The position numbers were made by a program, and so were the translations under genes. The notes under the pieces are model-generated. The model was not told the origin of the DNA, ran no database searches, and worked only from the letters and a program-made list of their open reading frames with translations. From NCBI RefSeq assembly GCF_000299415.1, contig NZ_AMPG01000001.1, positions 1,612,001 to 1,676,000 of the forward strand: DNA of 64,000 nucleotides. The letters are read 5' to 3'. How positions within the stretch are numbered: the first letter of the stretch is position 1; every line of letters starts with the position of its first letter. The DNA is from Candidatus Microthrix parvicella Bio17-1 (lineage in GTDB: Bacteria > Actinomycetota > Acidimicrobiia > Acidimicrobiales > Microtrichaceae). Below, in pieces: positions 23,632-31,463 of the stretch.

Positions 23632-23884
23632 CGAAGCTCACTCGGTCTGGACCTGCGTCATCGAGACGTCGGCGCGCTTCGGTCGCGTCAAGGTGGTCTT
23701 CAATCGCCGGGAGAATCTCTAGCCATAGGTCCCAACCGATGATGACCCCTTGTGGCCGCCGGTGGCTGCCAAAAGTGACGGGTTCGGCGTTAACCCCGTC
23801 GAGTTCGAAACCGGCCAAGATCTGAGAGAGCTTGGCCCGGGCTTCGGTGGTAGGGAGGATCTCAAGAGGTCTGGTCACCGACAT
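23585..23884 (-). CDS. Phd/YefM-type antitoxin
   Basis: 99 aa from the ATG at 23884. RPLEILPTTEARAKLSQILAGFE is the classic Phd/YefM N-terminal DNA-binding fold, followed by PVTFGSHRRPQGVIIGWDLW (strand hairpin). A charged C-terminal toxin-binding tail (residues about 65-99) contains ARRRLDDAGPDRVSFDEAAQAVG. Its cognate toxin gene is reduced to a fragment downstream. Autorepression of the pair is the norm in the family. Confidence 0.8.
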   Translation of the reverse strand: MSVTRPLEILPTTEARAKLSQILAGFELDGVNAEPVTFGSHRRPQGVIIGWDLWLEILPAIEDHLDATEARRRLDDAGPDRVSFDEAAQAVGRRPDSYS

Positions 23885-24129
23885 CGCGTGAATCCTAGTG
23901 CATTGATGTACAAATTTACGTACGACTATGTGAGCCGTTTCTTGCTGGGTTCCCAACTTCAGCGAGTTTCGGGTTTTGCGGGGCGTCACAGCGGCGTTCC
24001 CTTGTCGGATTATCCCGAAGCCCTCGATCAACACTCTGAGGCCAACCGGCGGGTCCAATAGCGGGGCGCGACGAAGGCGAAATGTCCGGCAGGGGTTACA
24101 GTTGTTTCAGTTTGACGGGAGGGTTGCCG

Positions 24130-24537
24130 ATGGCCGGACCGACAACAACGGAACAGCATTCGAAGAGGCCCCAGCTGGTGCTGCGTGCTGACGGGACCGA
24201 GGTGCAACTCACGCCACGACAAGCGGACCTAGTCGACCTTGTCCTCGATGATCTGGAGACCGTGTCCCCAGCAAAGGCAGCGGAGTTGCTCGGCGTCTCT
24301 CGCCCTATGGTTGTTCGCTGGATCAACCAGGGAATCCTGCAAGATCAGAAAACAGGATCGCATCACAAGATTCCCCTCACGTCGGTGTGGGAACTGAAGT
24401 TCAGGCGCATGGAAGCTGGAAGAGCCGCGGTCGCCGCCGTTCGGGACGCTCCCAACGATGATGCGGCCGCCAGGCGCACGGCCGCCGCCCGCGATCGCGC
24501 TCGGGAGCGGGTCGCCCGTCGTGACAGCGCCTCGTGA
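24130..24537 (+). CDS. Excisionase-type helix-turn-helix protein (orphan antitoxin-like)
   Basis: 135 aa. The core, LTPRQADLVDLVLDDLETVSPAKAAELLGVSRPMVVRWINQGIL followed by SHHKIPLTSVWEL, is a MerR/excisionase-type (HTH_17) DNA-binding fold. The C-terminal half is an Ala/Arg-rich helix. Such proteins usually precede a PIN-domain toxin gene. Downstream of this one there is no PIN gene, only an RTX relic, so the partner is absent. A role as element regulator or excisionase is an alternative. Confidence 0.7.
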   Translation: MAGPTTTEQHSKRPQLVLRADGTEVQLTPRQADLVDLVLDDLETVSPAKAAELLGVSRPMVVRWINQGILQDQKTGSHHKIPLTSVWELKFRRMEAGRAAVAAVRDAPNDDAAARRTAAARDRARERVARRDSAS

Positions 24538-24667
24538 CCGACAACGTCCCGTGTGAAGGCTGGCGTCCTTGGCTCTAGTTTGGGCATGTGGCACCCGAAC
24601 GACTAAGCGCTGAGGAACTGGACCGACGGTTCCCGAACCGGCCCACAAGTTTCGCTGCGTGGGACGC

Positions 24668-24715
24668 CGACCGTTTCCTCCAGACAGATTGTCGTTGCCT
24701 CGGTTGCCCAGATTC
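24668..24715 (-). pseudogene. RTX nonapeptide relic
   Basis: The minus strand reads GRQNLGNRGNDNLSGGNG, two RTX-type units, and shares about 30 bp of near-identical sequence with 22682-22711 in the larger RTX remnant. Both flanks are unrelated. The rest of 24538-25036 has no supportable gene. Confidence 0.5.
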
Positions 24716-25036
24716 TGTCGACCTGTTGCGGGACGAGGAGTGATCCGCCCTCAAATCCTGAGAATCTCGGGCGCATCGTGAACCACGCACATCGCGGCGC
24801 AACGTCGCAATCGGGCGCAACCTGAATTTGCCATTTCAGATGAGCGCGTACGCCTCCTTCCCATGATGGGCAACGGGCGGTGCCAGGGCGTGCCGATGCG
24901 GTAGCCCGCACCGCCAACGCCAGATCACGGGTGAACCCCATGTCGTGGTGTACCGCGCGGCGCCCCTTTGAGGCCTCCAATCGCGGCAGCGAGGGGAACC
25001 CCTGAGCAACTGGGGACGACCCCGTATCCCGGGCGG

Positions 25037-25468
25037 TTAGCTTGCTGAAGCGAGACGGACGTCGTAGTGGACGGTCACCGCGAGCGCTTCGGCGATTTCG
25101 ACGAGTCGGGCGAAACTCACACCGGCATAGTCGCCGGCCTCGTAGCGCTGGATCGACTGCTCTGCGATTCCGAGCCGATCTGCCAGTTCGCGCTGGGTCA
25201 ATCCGCGAGCGATCCGCGCCCTGATCAACGCAGTCGGAAACTCCCCGATTCCGGTCGCCTCAATCAGCGTCGCGTCATGCAACGCATCGAAGTCCGCCAG
25301 CTCGGTTTCGAAGTCGCCCAACGTCCCGCTGAGTGCCTGCATCTGCAGCTCGCGCATCTCGGCAGACAGCCCCTCGGGCAAAGGCGCCCGCTCCAGCTCA
25401 CTGATCGCTACCCGAACCTCATCGGCCTTGGACCGAGTGATCTTGTACTGACGCTCATTTTTGATCAT
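25037..25468 (-). CDS. XRE-family HTH protein, probable antitoxin
   Basis: 143 aa. The N-terminal half is helical with KADEVRVAISELE. The C-terminal XRE domain has ARIARGLTQRELADRLGIAEQSIQRYEAGDYAGVSFARLVEIAEAL (about residues 84-129). The start overlaps the stop of the upstream DUF6932-like gene by 4 nt. Domain order (helical N-terminus, then XRE) is common among antitoxins that follow their toxin gene. It probably represses the module promoter. Confidence 0.78.
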   Translation of the reverse strand: MIKNERQYKITRSKADEVRVAISELERAPLPEGLSAEMRELQMQALSGTLGDFETELADFDALHDATLIEATGIGEFPTALIRARIARGLTQRELADRLGIAEQSIQRYEAGDYAGVSFARLVEIAEALAVTVHYDVRLASAS

Positions 25469-25911
25469 TGTTCGAACCCCTCGTTGGTCAGGTCGATCAC
25501 GACGATGCCCTTTGGGCGGCCATCACGATCGCGTTGAAAGAACTCCACGAAGTACCGGCCCGACGATCCTTCGATGATGTTGGGAAAGAACTCGCAACCG
25601 AACGCAGCCTTTTGTGCAGGCCTCCCGGGTGACAGGTCCAACAACGCCGGATGCAGCACCGACCGGTCGACCCCTATCGGGTCATACGAAGCATCGACGT
25701 CGCCGGGGTGAACCTTGGCCGTCACGAAGCTCCCATCGATCCATGCACGTCGACACCCGGCCGCCTTCAGCGACAGCAACGCCCGGCGGCAACCCTCGAG
25801 GAGGTGAACACGCCAATCGGTTCCCCCAAACGTTGCCTCGACCTCGGCCCAGGACGCCAGCCACTCACCCGGGGGCAACACACCATCGACGAACCGCGGG
25901 ACCATCAACAC
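25465..25911 (-). CDS. DUF6932-like nucleotidyltransferase-type protein, probable toxin
   Basis: 148 aa. The conserved stretch AGCRRAWIDGSFVTAKVHPGDVDASYD holds a GS-x(10)-DxD pattern like the active site of minimal nucleotidyltransferases. A beta strand-rich end follows (SGRYFVEFFQRDRDGRPKGIVVIDL). I recognise the layout as the DUF6932 family. It is encoded directly before and overlapping an XRE protein. Toxin function by NMP or nucleotide transfer is inferred from motif and pairing, not shown. Confidence 0.7.
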   Translation of the reverse strand: MLMVPRFVDGVLPPGEWLASWAEVEATFGGTDWRVHLLEGCRRALLSLKAAGCRRAWIDGSFVTAKVHPGDVDASYDPIGVDRSVLHPALLDLSPGRPAQKAAFGCEFFPNIIEGSSGRYFVEFFQRDRDGRPKGIVVIDLTNEGFEQ

Positions 25912-26055
25912 AACATACCAGTTGGGTCAGACGTTCCAGGCGGCCAAGCCTGACCCTTGGACCCGAATCGGCGTTTCGATGGGACGAACGATGGGATGCC
26001 GTGCGACCCCCTCGAGGTGTTGTGCGAGGGCGGCGCGTTGCCGGTCAGCGATCGC

Positions 26056-27210
26056 TTACGGCTTGTCGAGGAGGGTGTCGATGAGTTCCCCGGCTGCCTG
26101 GTCGGCTTCGGTGGTGCGGGCGGCGTAGACGTCGAGGGTCATGGTTGGGCTGGCGTGGCGGAGACGTCCAGCGACGGTGCGGACGTCGGTGCCATTGGCG
26201 ATGAGGTGGGTGGCCGTTGCATGGCGGAGGTCATGAAATCTGACGCCGTCGAGCCCATGGGCGTCGGCGAGGGTTCGCCAGTCGTTGGTGATCTGGTTGA
26301 GCGTCAACGGATGGTTCCAGTCCCGTGAGGGGAACACCCACCCGTCCGCTCCGAGCGAGCCGAGACCGACCTTGCTGGCTGCGTCGGTTTGGTGGGCTCG
26401 CCATTCCTCGATCGACGCCATCGTGGCCTCACCGACGGACACGACACCGGTGGTACGGGTCTTGGTCGGTTTCACCTTCGATGCCGGACCCCCATCAACG
26501 ACCGAACGCTGGAACGTGATCAGCCGCTGCTCGACGTCGATGTCGGACCACTTCAACGCGCCGAGTTCACCTCGGCGGGCACCGGTGGCGATCGCCAGGC
26601 GGATAATCGTGGCCATCCTCGGGTCGGCCTTCCCGATGATCGCCGCCACCGTGTCGAGGTCGGGCACTTTGTGTTGGTGGGGCTCGACGCGTGGGGTGTG
26701 GGCGATCAGTGCCGGGTTGTTGGGGATAAGCCGCCAGCGCACAGCAGCAGACAGCGCTGCCCTGAGGATGCTGTGAGCCTTCTTGACCGACTGCGCCGAC
26801 AGCGGACGCCCAGCCTTGCCGCCTTCAGAGAGGAGTGTTTGGTAGAAGCCCTCCAGGCGTTCAACCGTCAGCCGGTTGATCCTGACGGTGCCGATGTGCG
26901 GCGAGATCCAGCCCTCGGCTGTCCGTTGGTGGTCTCGGGCGGTAGTCGGGCTCCAGTCGTTGACGTTCGCTGTCTGCCAGCGTTCGGGCAGCTGATCGAC
27001 CGTGAGCGTTTGCTCGGATCGGCTGCCCTCGACTCGTCCGGCCTCGATCTCGGCGATCAGCTGGCGCATCGTGCGCTCGGCTTCACGCTTCGAGCCCTTG
27101 ACTGACTTTGACCGGTACCGCTTCTTGCCGGTGTCGTCGGTCCCCAGGAAAAGTCGGATCTCCCACGACCCTGACGGCAGGTTTCTGAGTGACCCGCGCA
27201 CGTGCCCCAT
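26056..27210 (-). CDS. int: Tyrosine-type site-specific integrase
   Basis: 384 aa from the ATG at 27210; an upstream extension runs through the arm repeats. It has an N-terminal AP2-like/arm-binding domain (GSWEIRLFLGTDDTGKKRYRSKSVKGSK), a SAM-like core-binding domain (about 60-165) and a catalytic domain. The catalytic residues are Arg in TGARRGELGALKW, His-x-x-Arg in HDLRHATATHL, His in GRLRHASPTMT and Tyr in LDVYAART. It lies next to tRNA-Ser(TGA) and reads away from it, the standard arrangement for an island integrase. Confidence 0.93.
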   Translation of the reverse strand: MGHVRGSLRNLPSGSWEIRLFLGTDDTGKKRYRSKSVKGSKREAERTMRQLIAEIEAGRVEGSRSEQTLTVDQLPERWQTANVNDWSPTTARDHQRTAEGWISPHIGTVRINRLTVERLEGFYQTLLSEGGKAGRPLSAQSVKKAHSILRAALSAAVRWRLIPNNPALIAHTPRVEPHQHKVPDLDTVAAIIGKADPRMATIIRLAIATGARRGELGALKWSDIDVEQRLITFQRSVVDGGPASKVKPTKTRTTGVVSVGEATMASIEEWRAHQTDAASKVGLGSLGADGWVFPSRDWNHPLTLNQITNDWRTLADAHGLDGVRFHDLRHATATHLIANGTDVRTVAGRLRHASPTMTLDVYAARTTEADQAAGELIDTLLDKP

Positions 27211-27230
27211 CCTGCCAAAACCCACCGGAC

Positions 27231-27253
27231 GGATGGGATGCTGGATGGGATGA
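27231..27253. repeat. Integrase arm-type repeat, right end
   Basis: GGATGGGATG-CT-GGATGGGATGA lies between the integrase start and the tRNA and matches 19345-19367 with one difference. See the left copy for interpretation. Confidence 0.5.
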
Positions 27254-27300
27254 CGCCTCAAACCGACTAGAGACGAGGAGTTGCAATCCCGCTCGAATCG

Positions 27301-27388
27301 GGCTGCTTCCTAGTCGCCCGTATGGATGTAGATGGCGGAGGGAGGGGGATTCGAACCCCCGGAGGCTTGCACCTCAACGGTTTTCAAG
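27301..27388 (-). repeat. Attachment-site copy 3 (proximal, at the intact tRNA)
   Basis: Direct repeat of 19163-19250 (three mismatches), and from 27333 to 27390 identical to 21516-21573. It comprises the 3' half of tRNA-Ser(TGA) plus 32 bp downstream of it. Confidence 0.85.
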
Positions 27389-27420
27389 ACCGTCGCAATC
27401 GTCCGCTCTGCCATCCCTCC
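27333..27420 (-). tRNA. tRNA-Ser(TGA)
   Basis: Intact class II tRNA on the minus strand: acceptor GGAGGGA paired with TCCCTCC, long variable arm, T-loop TTCGAAT, anticodon loop CTTGAAA (anticodon TGA) and encoded CCA. It decodes UCA (and UCG/UCU by wobble or modification). It is the integration target of the adjacent element, which restores the tRNA 3' half. Confidence 0.95.
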
Positions 27421-27541
27421 ATTCATCACCTTAGAGCCGGTTGGCGGGCGGCCGCGAAGCGGTCGGGCTGCTGCGCAACCGACAGGTTGGCGGGCATACC
27501 CCTGACCGCGCAGCCGTCGACATTGCGCCACACTGGTGCCC

Positions 27542-28291
27542 ATGAGCGACGCCACTGCAACCTCCACCGCCACGCCCGGCTCCAGCCGGTTGTACTTCCG
27601 CCAGCTACTGGCCGGCCGGGACTTTGCCAAGAACGACCCGATCGCCCGGCAGATGGTGAACTTTGTGTACGCCATAGGTGACCGCCAAACCGGCGAGGCC
27701 GTGCTGGTGGACCCGGCTTACGCCCCCGGCGAGCTGGTCGATGTACTTGAGGCCGATGACATGATGCTGACCGGGGCCTTGGTGACCCACTACCACCCCG
27801 ACCATTCGGGTGGGGACATGATGGGCCACAACATCGCTGGGGTACGCGAGTTACTAGAACGCGTGGAGGTTCCGCTGCACATCCAGGGCGATGAGGTGGA
27901 GTGGCTGCGCAAGGTGACCGAGGTTTCCGACGACCAGCTGCACACCCACACATCGGGCGATGTGGTGATGGTGGGCGAAGTGCCGATCACGCTGATACAC
28001 ACACCCGGTCACACACCCGGCAGCCAGTGCTTTCTGGTGGAAGGCAAGCTGGTGGCGGGCGACACACTGTTTTTGGAGGGCTGTGGCCGAACCGACCTGC
28101 CCGGCGGCGACCCGGCGGCGCTGTACGAGAGCCTGACGCAACGACTGTCAAAAGTTTCCGACGACACCACGCTGTACCCAGGCCACCTGTACTCGGCCGA
28201 GCCATCGGCATCGATGGGCGATACCCGCACGCACAACTTCGTTTTCGCGCCCCGCAATGCCACCGAATGGATGGGCATGTTCGGACGATAG
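27542..28291 (+). CDS. MBL-fold metallo-hydrolase (glyoxalase II/ETHE1-like)
   Basis: 249 aa from the ATG at 27542. The zinc site is THYHPDHSGGD (HxHxDH), with further ligands in HTPGHTPGSQCF, AGDTLF and YPGHLYS. The N-terminus (FRQLLAGRDFA, QMVNFVYAIGD) resembles actinobacterial hydrolases between hydroxyacylglutathione hydrolase and persulfide dioxygenase. Substrate not decidable from sequence. Monocistronic, just outside the integrative element. Confidence 0.85.
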   Translation: MSDATATSTATPGSSRLYFRQLLAGRDFAKNDPIARQMVNFVYAIGDRQTGEAVLVDPAYAPGELVDVLEADDMMLTGALVTHYHPDHSGGDMMGHNIAGVRELLERVEVPLHIQGDEVEWLRKVTEVSDDQLHTHTSGDVVMVGEVPITLIHTPGHTPGSQCFLVEGKLVAGDTLFLEGCGRTDLPGGDPAALYESLTQRLSKVSDDTTLYPGHLYSAEPSASMGDTRTHNFVFAPRNATEWMGMFGR

Positions 28292-28297
28292 GCATTA

Positions 28298-28584
28298 TCA
28301 GGCGTTGGAGAGCGACCGGGCGTACATCACCCACTGTTGAAGAGTGCCTACCTGCAACTTGCTGGGCACGGGTATCTGGCTGAGTAAGGACGTGTCTCGC
28401 ACGGTCCAGTTCAACCCAGCCGAAGGGGCCGACCCCGAAGGAGTCACCACGTAACCCGGGTAGACGGTGATATCACCGATCTGGACCAACGGCTGAGATC
28501 CGACCGCTGCAACAGGCGGTGGTGCAGAAAGCCAGGTAATGCGACGTCGTCGGCGTGTGACGGTTGCACATCTTCTTCAGGCAT
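28298..28584 (-). pseudogene. Small gene apparently interrupted by a frameshift
   Basis: The ATG at 28584 has a strong GGAGG 7 nt upstream and opens MPEEDVQPSHADDVA. That frame soon closes. A neighbouring frame then reads ITWLSAPPPVAAVGSQPLVQIGDITVYPG and onward to 28298 with protein-like composition (about 95 aa in total if joined near 28540). No homologue recognised. Either a frameshift mutation or a sequence error separates two halves of one small protein. Confidence 0.4.
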
Positions 28585-28684
28585 GTGAATCCTCCGGACG
28601 ACCTTCAGATTGCACCTAACTGCCGGATGCCAACCGCAAGGGATGGGCCCGACTCTTCACCGACGAACCTGGCAAGCTGTGGCC

Positions 28685-30082
28685 ATGACCAACGAGGCCG
28701 GAACGGGAAGCGCACAGGGCGACCGCCCGGCCGCCCACGATGACCCCGACCGCCTGGACGACCCTGGATGGACCCGGCACCACGAAAAGCGGGAGGTAAC
28801 CACAAGTCCGCTCGGTGACCGGCTGCCACCCTGGTACCCGCGAGCCCTGATCTACACCGCGCTCACCGTGGCCTCGCTGGTGCTGCTGCGGGTCACGATC
28901 TACCTGCTGCGCGACCTGCTTTTGATGCTGATGGTGGCGCTGTTTCTGAGCTTCGCCATGGAACCGGCGGTGAACTGGCTGGCCGACCGCGGATGGCGCC
29001 GCGGCGCCGCCACCGGCCTGGTCTTTGTGGTGGTGCTGTTGGGCGGCGCGCTACTGACCTACGCGATGGTTGACCTGGTGATCAGCGAAACCAGCCGGCT
29101 GGTGGACGACGCGCCCCGCTACGTGCGCGACACCACCGACTGGGTGAACCGCAGGTTCAACACCGAGGTGACATCCGACGACCTCGTCAGTCAGATCGAG
29201 ACCTACCAGGGCGACTTGTCCACCATGGCCACCAACGTGGGTGGACGTGTGGTCACGCTGTCGGCGGCCGCGGTTGGCGCTCTGTTCCGGCTACTCACCA
29301 TTGGGCTGTTCGCCTTCTACCTGACCGCCGACGGCCCAAAGTTTCGCCGGACCATCTGCAGCCGCCTGCCACCCGACCGGCAGCGCATGGTGTTGGACCT
29401 GTGGGAGTTGGCCATCGCCAAGACCGGCGGCTACCTCTACAGCCGGATAGTGCTCGCTGCACTGTGCACCATATTCAGCTGGGTGGCCATGGAGGTTCTG
29501 GGTGTGCCCTACGCGTTGGCCTTGGCGTTGTGGATGGGCGTCCTCAGCCAGTTCGTACCCGTCATCGGCACCTACCTGGCCGGCGCTCTGCCCATTCTGA
29601 TCGCCCTGCTGAACGCCCCGATCGCCGCCTTGGCGCTGCTGATCTTCTTCACCGTGTACCAACAGTTGGAGAACTACCTGTTTGCCCCCCGGGTGACCGC
29701 CCGCACCATGAACATTCACGCTGCAGTGGCGTTTGGATCGGTGATCGCCGGCGCCAGCCTCATCGGCCCCGTCGGCGCCCTGCTGGCCCTGCCCGTAGCA
29801 GCGATCGTGCAGGCGTTCCTCTCGGCGTTCCTGCAGCGACACGAGGTGGTCACCTCTGAACTGACCGCCGTCTCGATGTCGCAGGGCGACGAAGACGATC
29901 TACGGGGCCCAGGTGGCATGGGCGACCTGGGTGAAGAGCTGTGGAACGATCCGGCAGGCGCCTCGCGGGGCGAAACCCCCAGCGGCGAGTTCTTCAGTCG
30001 GATGCTTCGTCGAGCAGTCGAGCGACGTCGTCACCCACACTCACCTGACCCTCAGTCCGATAGTGACCCGCCCGCTCGCTGA
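28685..30082 (+). CDS. AI-2E family transporter (PerM/YdiK-like)
   Basis: 465 aa. A polar N-terminus of about 50 residues is followed by paired hydrophobic helices (LLMLMVALFLSFAMEPAVNWL), a soluble middle region (about residues 130-185) and the family end signature (PVIGTYLAGALPILIALL, QQLENYLFAPRV, VAFGSVIAGASLIGPVGALLALPVAAIVQAFL). Members range from AI-2 exporters to Na/H antiporters. Transport substrate is unknown. The polar tail overlaps the convergent malonyl-CoA decarboxylase gene by 89 bp. Confidence 0.88.
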   Translation: MTNEAGTGSAQGDRPAAHDDPDRLDDPGWTRHHEKREVTTSPLGDRLPPWYPRALIYTALTVASLVLLRVTIYLLRDLLLMLMVALFLSFAMEPAVNWLADRGWRRGAATGLVFVVVLLGGALLTYAMVDLVISETSRLVDDAPRYVRDTTDWVNRRFNTEVTSDDLVSQIETYQGDLSTMATNVGGRVVTLSAAAVGALFRLLTIGLFAFYLTADGPKFRRTICSRLPPDRQRMVLDLWELAIAKTGGYLYSRIVLAALCTIFSWVAMEVLGVPYALALALWMGVLSQFVPVIGTYLAGALPILIALLNAPIAALALLIFFTVYQQLENYLFAPRVTARTMNIHAAVAFGSVIAGASLIGPVGALLALPVAAIVQAFLSAFLQRHEVVTSELTAVSMSQGDEDDLRGPGGMGDLGEELWNDPAGASRGETPSGEFFSRMLRRAVERRRHPHSPDPQSDSDPPAR

Positions 30083-31463
30083 GCCGATCGGGCTCGTACA
30101 GGTAATTGGCCATCAGGGTGAGCGACCGTGCCACACCGTCGTGGGTTCGGTTGGCACCCCAGCACAGCCGTGCCAGCTGCGCCCCGTTGCCCAAGTGGAA
30201 GTTGGCCACCGGATCGGGTGACCGGCCGCCGGCGTCGGTGTCGGTGAGGTACTCCGCCGCAAGCTTCAGGAAACGGCCCCCATACCGGGCCGCCTCGTCG
30301 CTGACCATCCAGATGTCGTCGCTCAACAGCCGCTGAACCTCGTCCGCCGGGCGGTTCATGCCAAGGGTGCCGAGCATCGTGCGGGGGGGTTGGTCGATGG
30401 CGCCCGCGCCGGCCACGCCTTCGGGCGGCGCCGCACCGGCGCCCGAAAATTCCTCGTGGTCCTCATCGCCGGAGATGGTGGCCAGCACATGCTGTGCGAA
30501 CGAAGGGACGGGCGACAACGTCACATAGGTCGACACCGTCGGGTGCGTGGTTCGCAACTCGTTCACGGTTGCTTTGATGAGCTCATTTCCAAAGCCCATA
30601 CCGGCCAGGCCGGGCTGCGGGGACGAAATACTCCAAAACACGGCCGTATCGGCCCGGTCGACGGGCACGGTGCCGGCATGCGGGCCGATGATGCGATCGA
30701 GAGAGTCCGGGATGCCCTTGGTGAACGCCAACCACACGAACGCCAACGGCTCACCGTGTATACCGGGGTGGAACAGGGCGAACGCCGCCCGGTCGTCTGC
30801 CAAACGACTTCGCAACTGGTCGATCGACTCGATGGGGTGCACCTTCTCCAGCGCGGCCACCCGCTGCAACAGACTGGCGGGCGTATCCCAGTCGAGGCGC
30901 TGCAGCTCGATCAGGGCCGGGGTCATCAGCACCTGCAATCGGGCCTGCACCAACAGATCCAAAGCAGATGCCGCAGCATCGTCGTCGCGGGCGGCCACGT
31001 CGATGGCAGCGGCCCGCAACTCGACCAGGAACCTGACACCCCCGGGGGCGGCACCCAACTCGTCGAGGATGGCATCAGCACGCGTGCGAACCGCCCGTTG
31101 CGCATCGGCCAGCAGCTCGAGGCGCTGCCGGGCCGGTGCTCCGACCTCGGGGGAGGAACTGCCCAACACGCCGAGGGCCACACGCTGCGCATCGTCGGGG
31201 AGTGCACCCTCGGCCAGTGCCCGCAGCAGGTTGGCCCGAGCGGGTGGCACGTCCTCCGCCCACAGGGTGACCAACTCGGCGGCAAGCCGTCGGCGACCCG
31301 ACAGCTCGGTGGTGTCGGTCAGCCGCTTGAACACCCGATCGAGACGGCCCAGGTCACGGCTTGACAGTTCGTGGTGCTCGGCCGGATTGCGCGGGCTGCG
31401 GCTCCAAACCCCGATGCGTTCGAATACGCCCTGCAGACCAGAGCGGCCGCGCCGCGCGTTCAT
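29994..31463 (-). CDS. mcd: Malonyl-CoA decarboxylase
   Basis: 489 aa. Decarboxylates malonyl-CoA to acetyl-CoA. Family hallmarks: HPGIHGEPLAFVWLAFTKGIPDSL, TAVFWSISSPQPGLAGMGFGNELIK (GNAT-like catalytic domain with the active Ser region), TYVTLSPVPSFAQ and the C-terminal SLTLMANYLYEPDRL. The N-terminal half is the helical MCD_N domain. The ATG at 31463 overlaps the DoxX stop by 4 nt; the longer frame is spurious. It probably balances fatty-acid synthesis. Confidence 0.92.
   Translation of the reverse strand: MNARRGRSGLQGVFERIGVWSRSPRNPAEHHELSSRDLGRLDRVFKRLTDTTELSGRRRLAAELVTLWAEDVPPARANLLRALAEGALPDDAQRVALGVLGSSSPEVGAPARQRLELLADAQRAVRTRADAILDELGAAPGGVRFLVELRAAAIDVAARDDDAAASALDLLVQARLQVLMTPALIELQRLDWDTPASLLQRVAALEKVHPIESIDQLRSRLADDRAAFALFHPGIHGEPLAFVWLAFTKGIPDSLDRIIGPHAGTVPVDRADTAVFWSISSPQPGLAGMGFGNELIKATVNELRTTHPTVSTYVTLSPVPSFAQHVLATISGDEDHEEFSGAGAAPPEGVAGAGAIDQPPRTMLGTLGMNRPADEVQRLLSDDIWMVSDEAARYGGRFLKLAAEYLTDTDAGGRSPDPVANFHLGNGAQLARLCWGANRTHDGVARSLTLMANYLYEPDRLSERAGHYRTEGQVSVGDDVARLLDEASD

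Larger units (their letters stand above)
19163..27390. mobile_element. Integrative element(s) at tRNA-Ser(TGA), about 8.2 kb
   Basis: Bounded by direct copies of the tRNA-Ser 3' half, with a third copy inside (21516-21573). A tyrosine integrase begins about 120 bp from the intact tRNA. A 23-bp double-GGATGGGATG motif lies 95 bp inside the left copy (19345-19367) and 48 bp inside the right one (27231-27253), as expected for the two integrase arm regions of one attP. Cargo: AlbA_2 protein, lipoprotein, RTX remnants, toxin-antitoxin genes and relics. No relaxase, replication or phage structural genes, so it is a mobilisable or decayed island. Confidence 0.8.

Noticed and set aside
24588-24743. 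Possible 52-codon plus-strand gene with several Cys
   Set aside because: It lies antisense to an RTX nonapeptide relic that shares sequence with the larger RTX remnant. No RBS and no family resemblance.
19163-27390. Prophage
   Set aside because: An integrase and att repeats are present, but there are no capsid, terminase, tail, lysis or phage replication genes; a small integrative island fits better.
28298-28584. Selenoprotein read-through as explanation for the split small gene
   Set aside because: The opening frame ends at TGA, but the continuing protein-like sequence is in a different frame and another TGA follows in the first frame, so selenocysteine recoding does not join the two parts.
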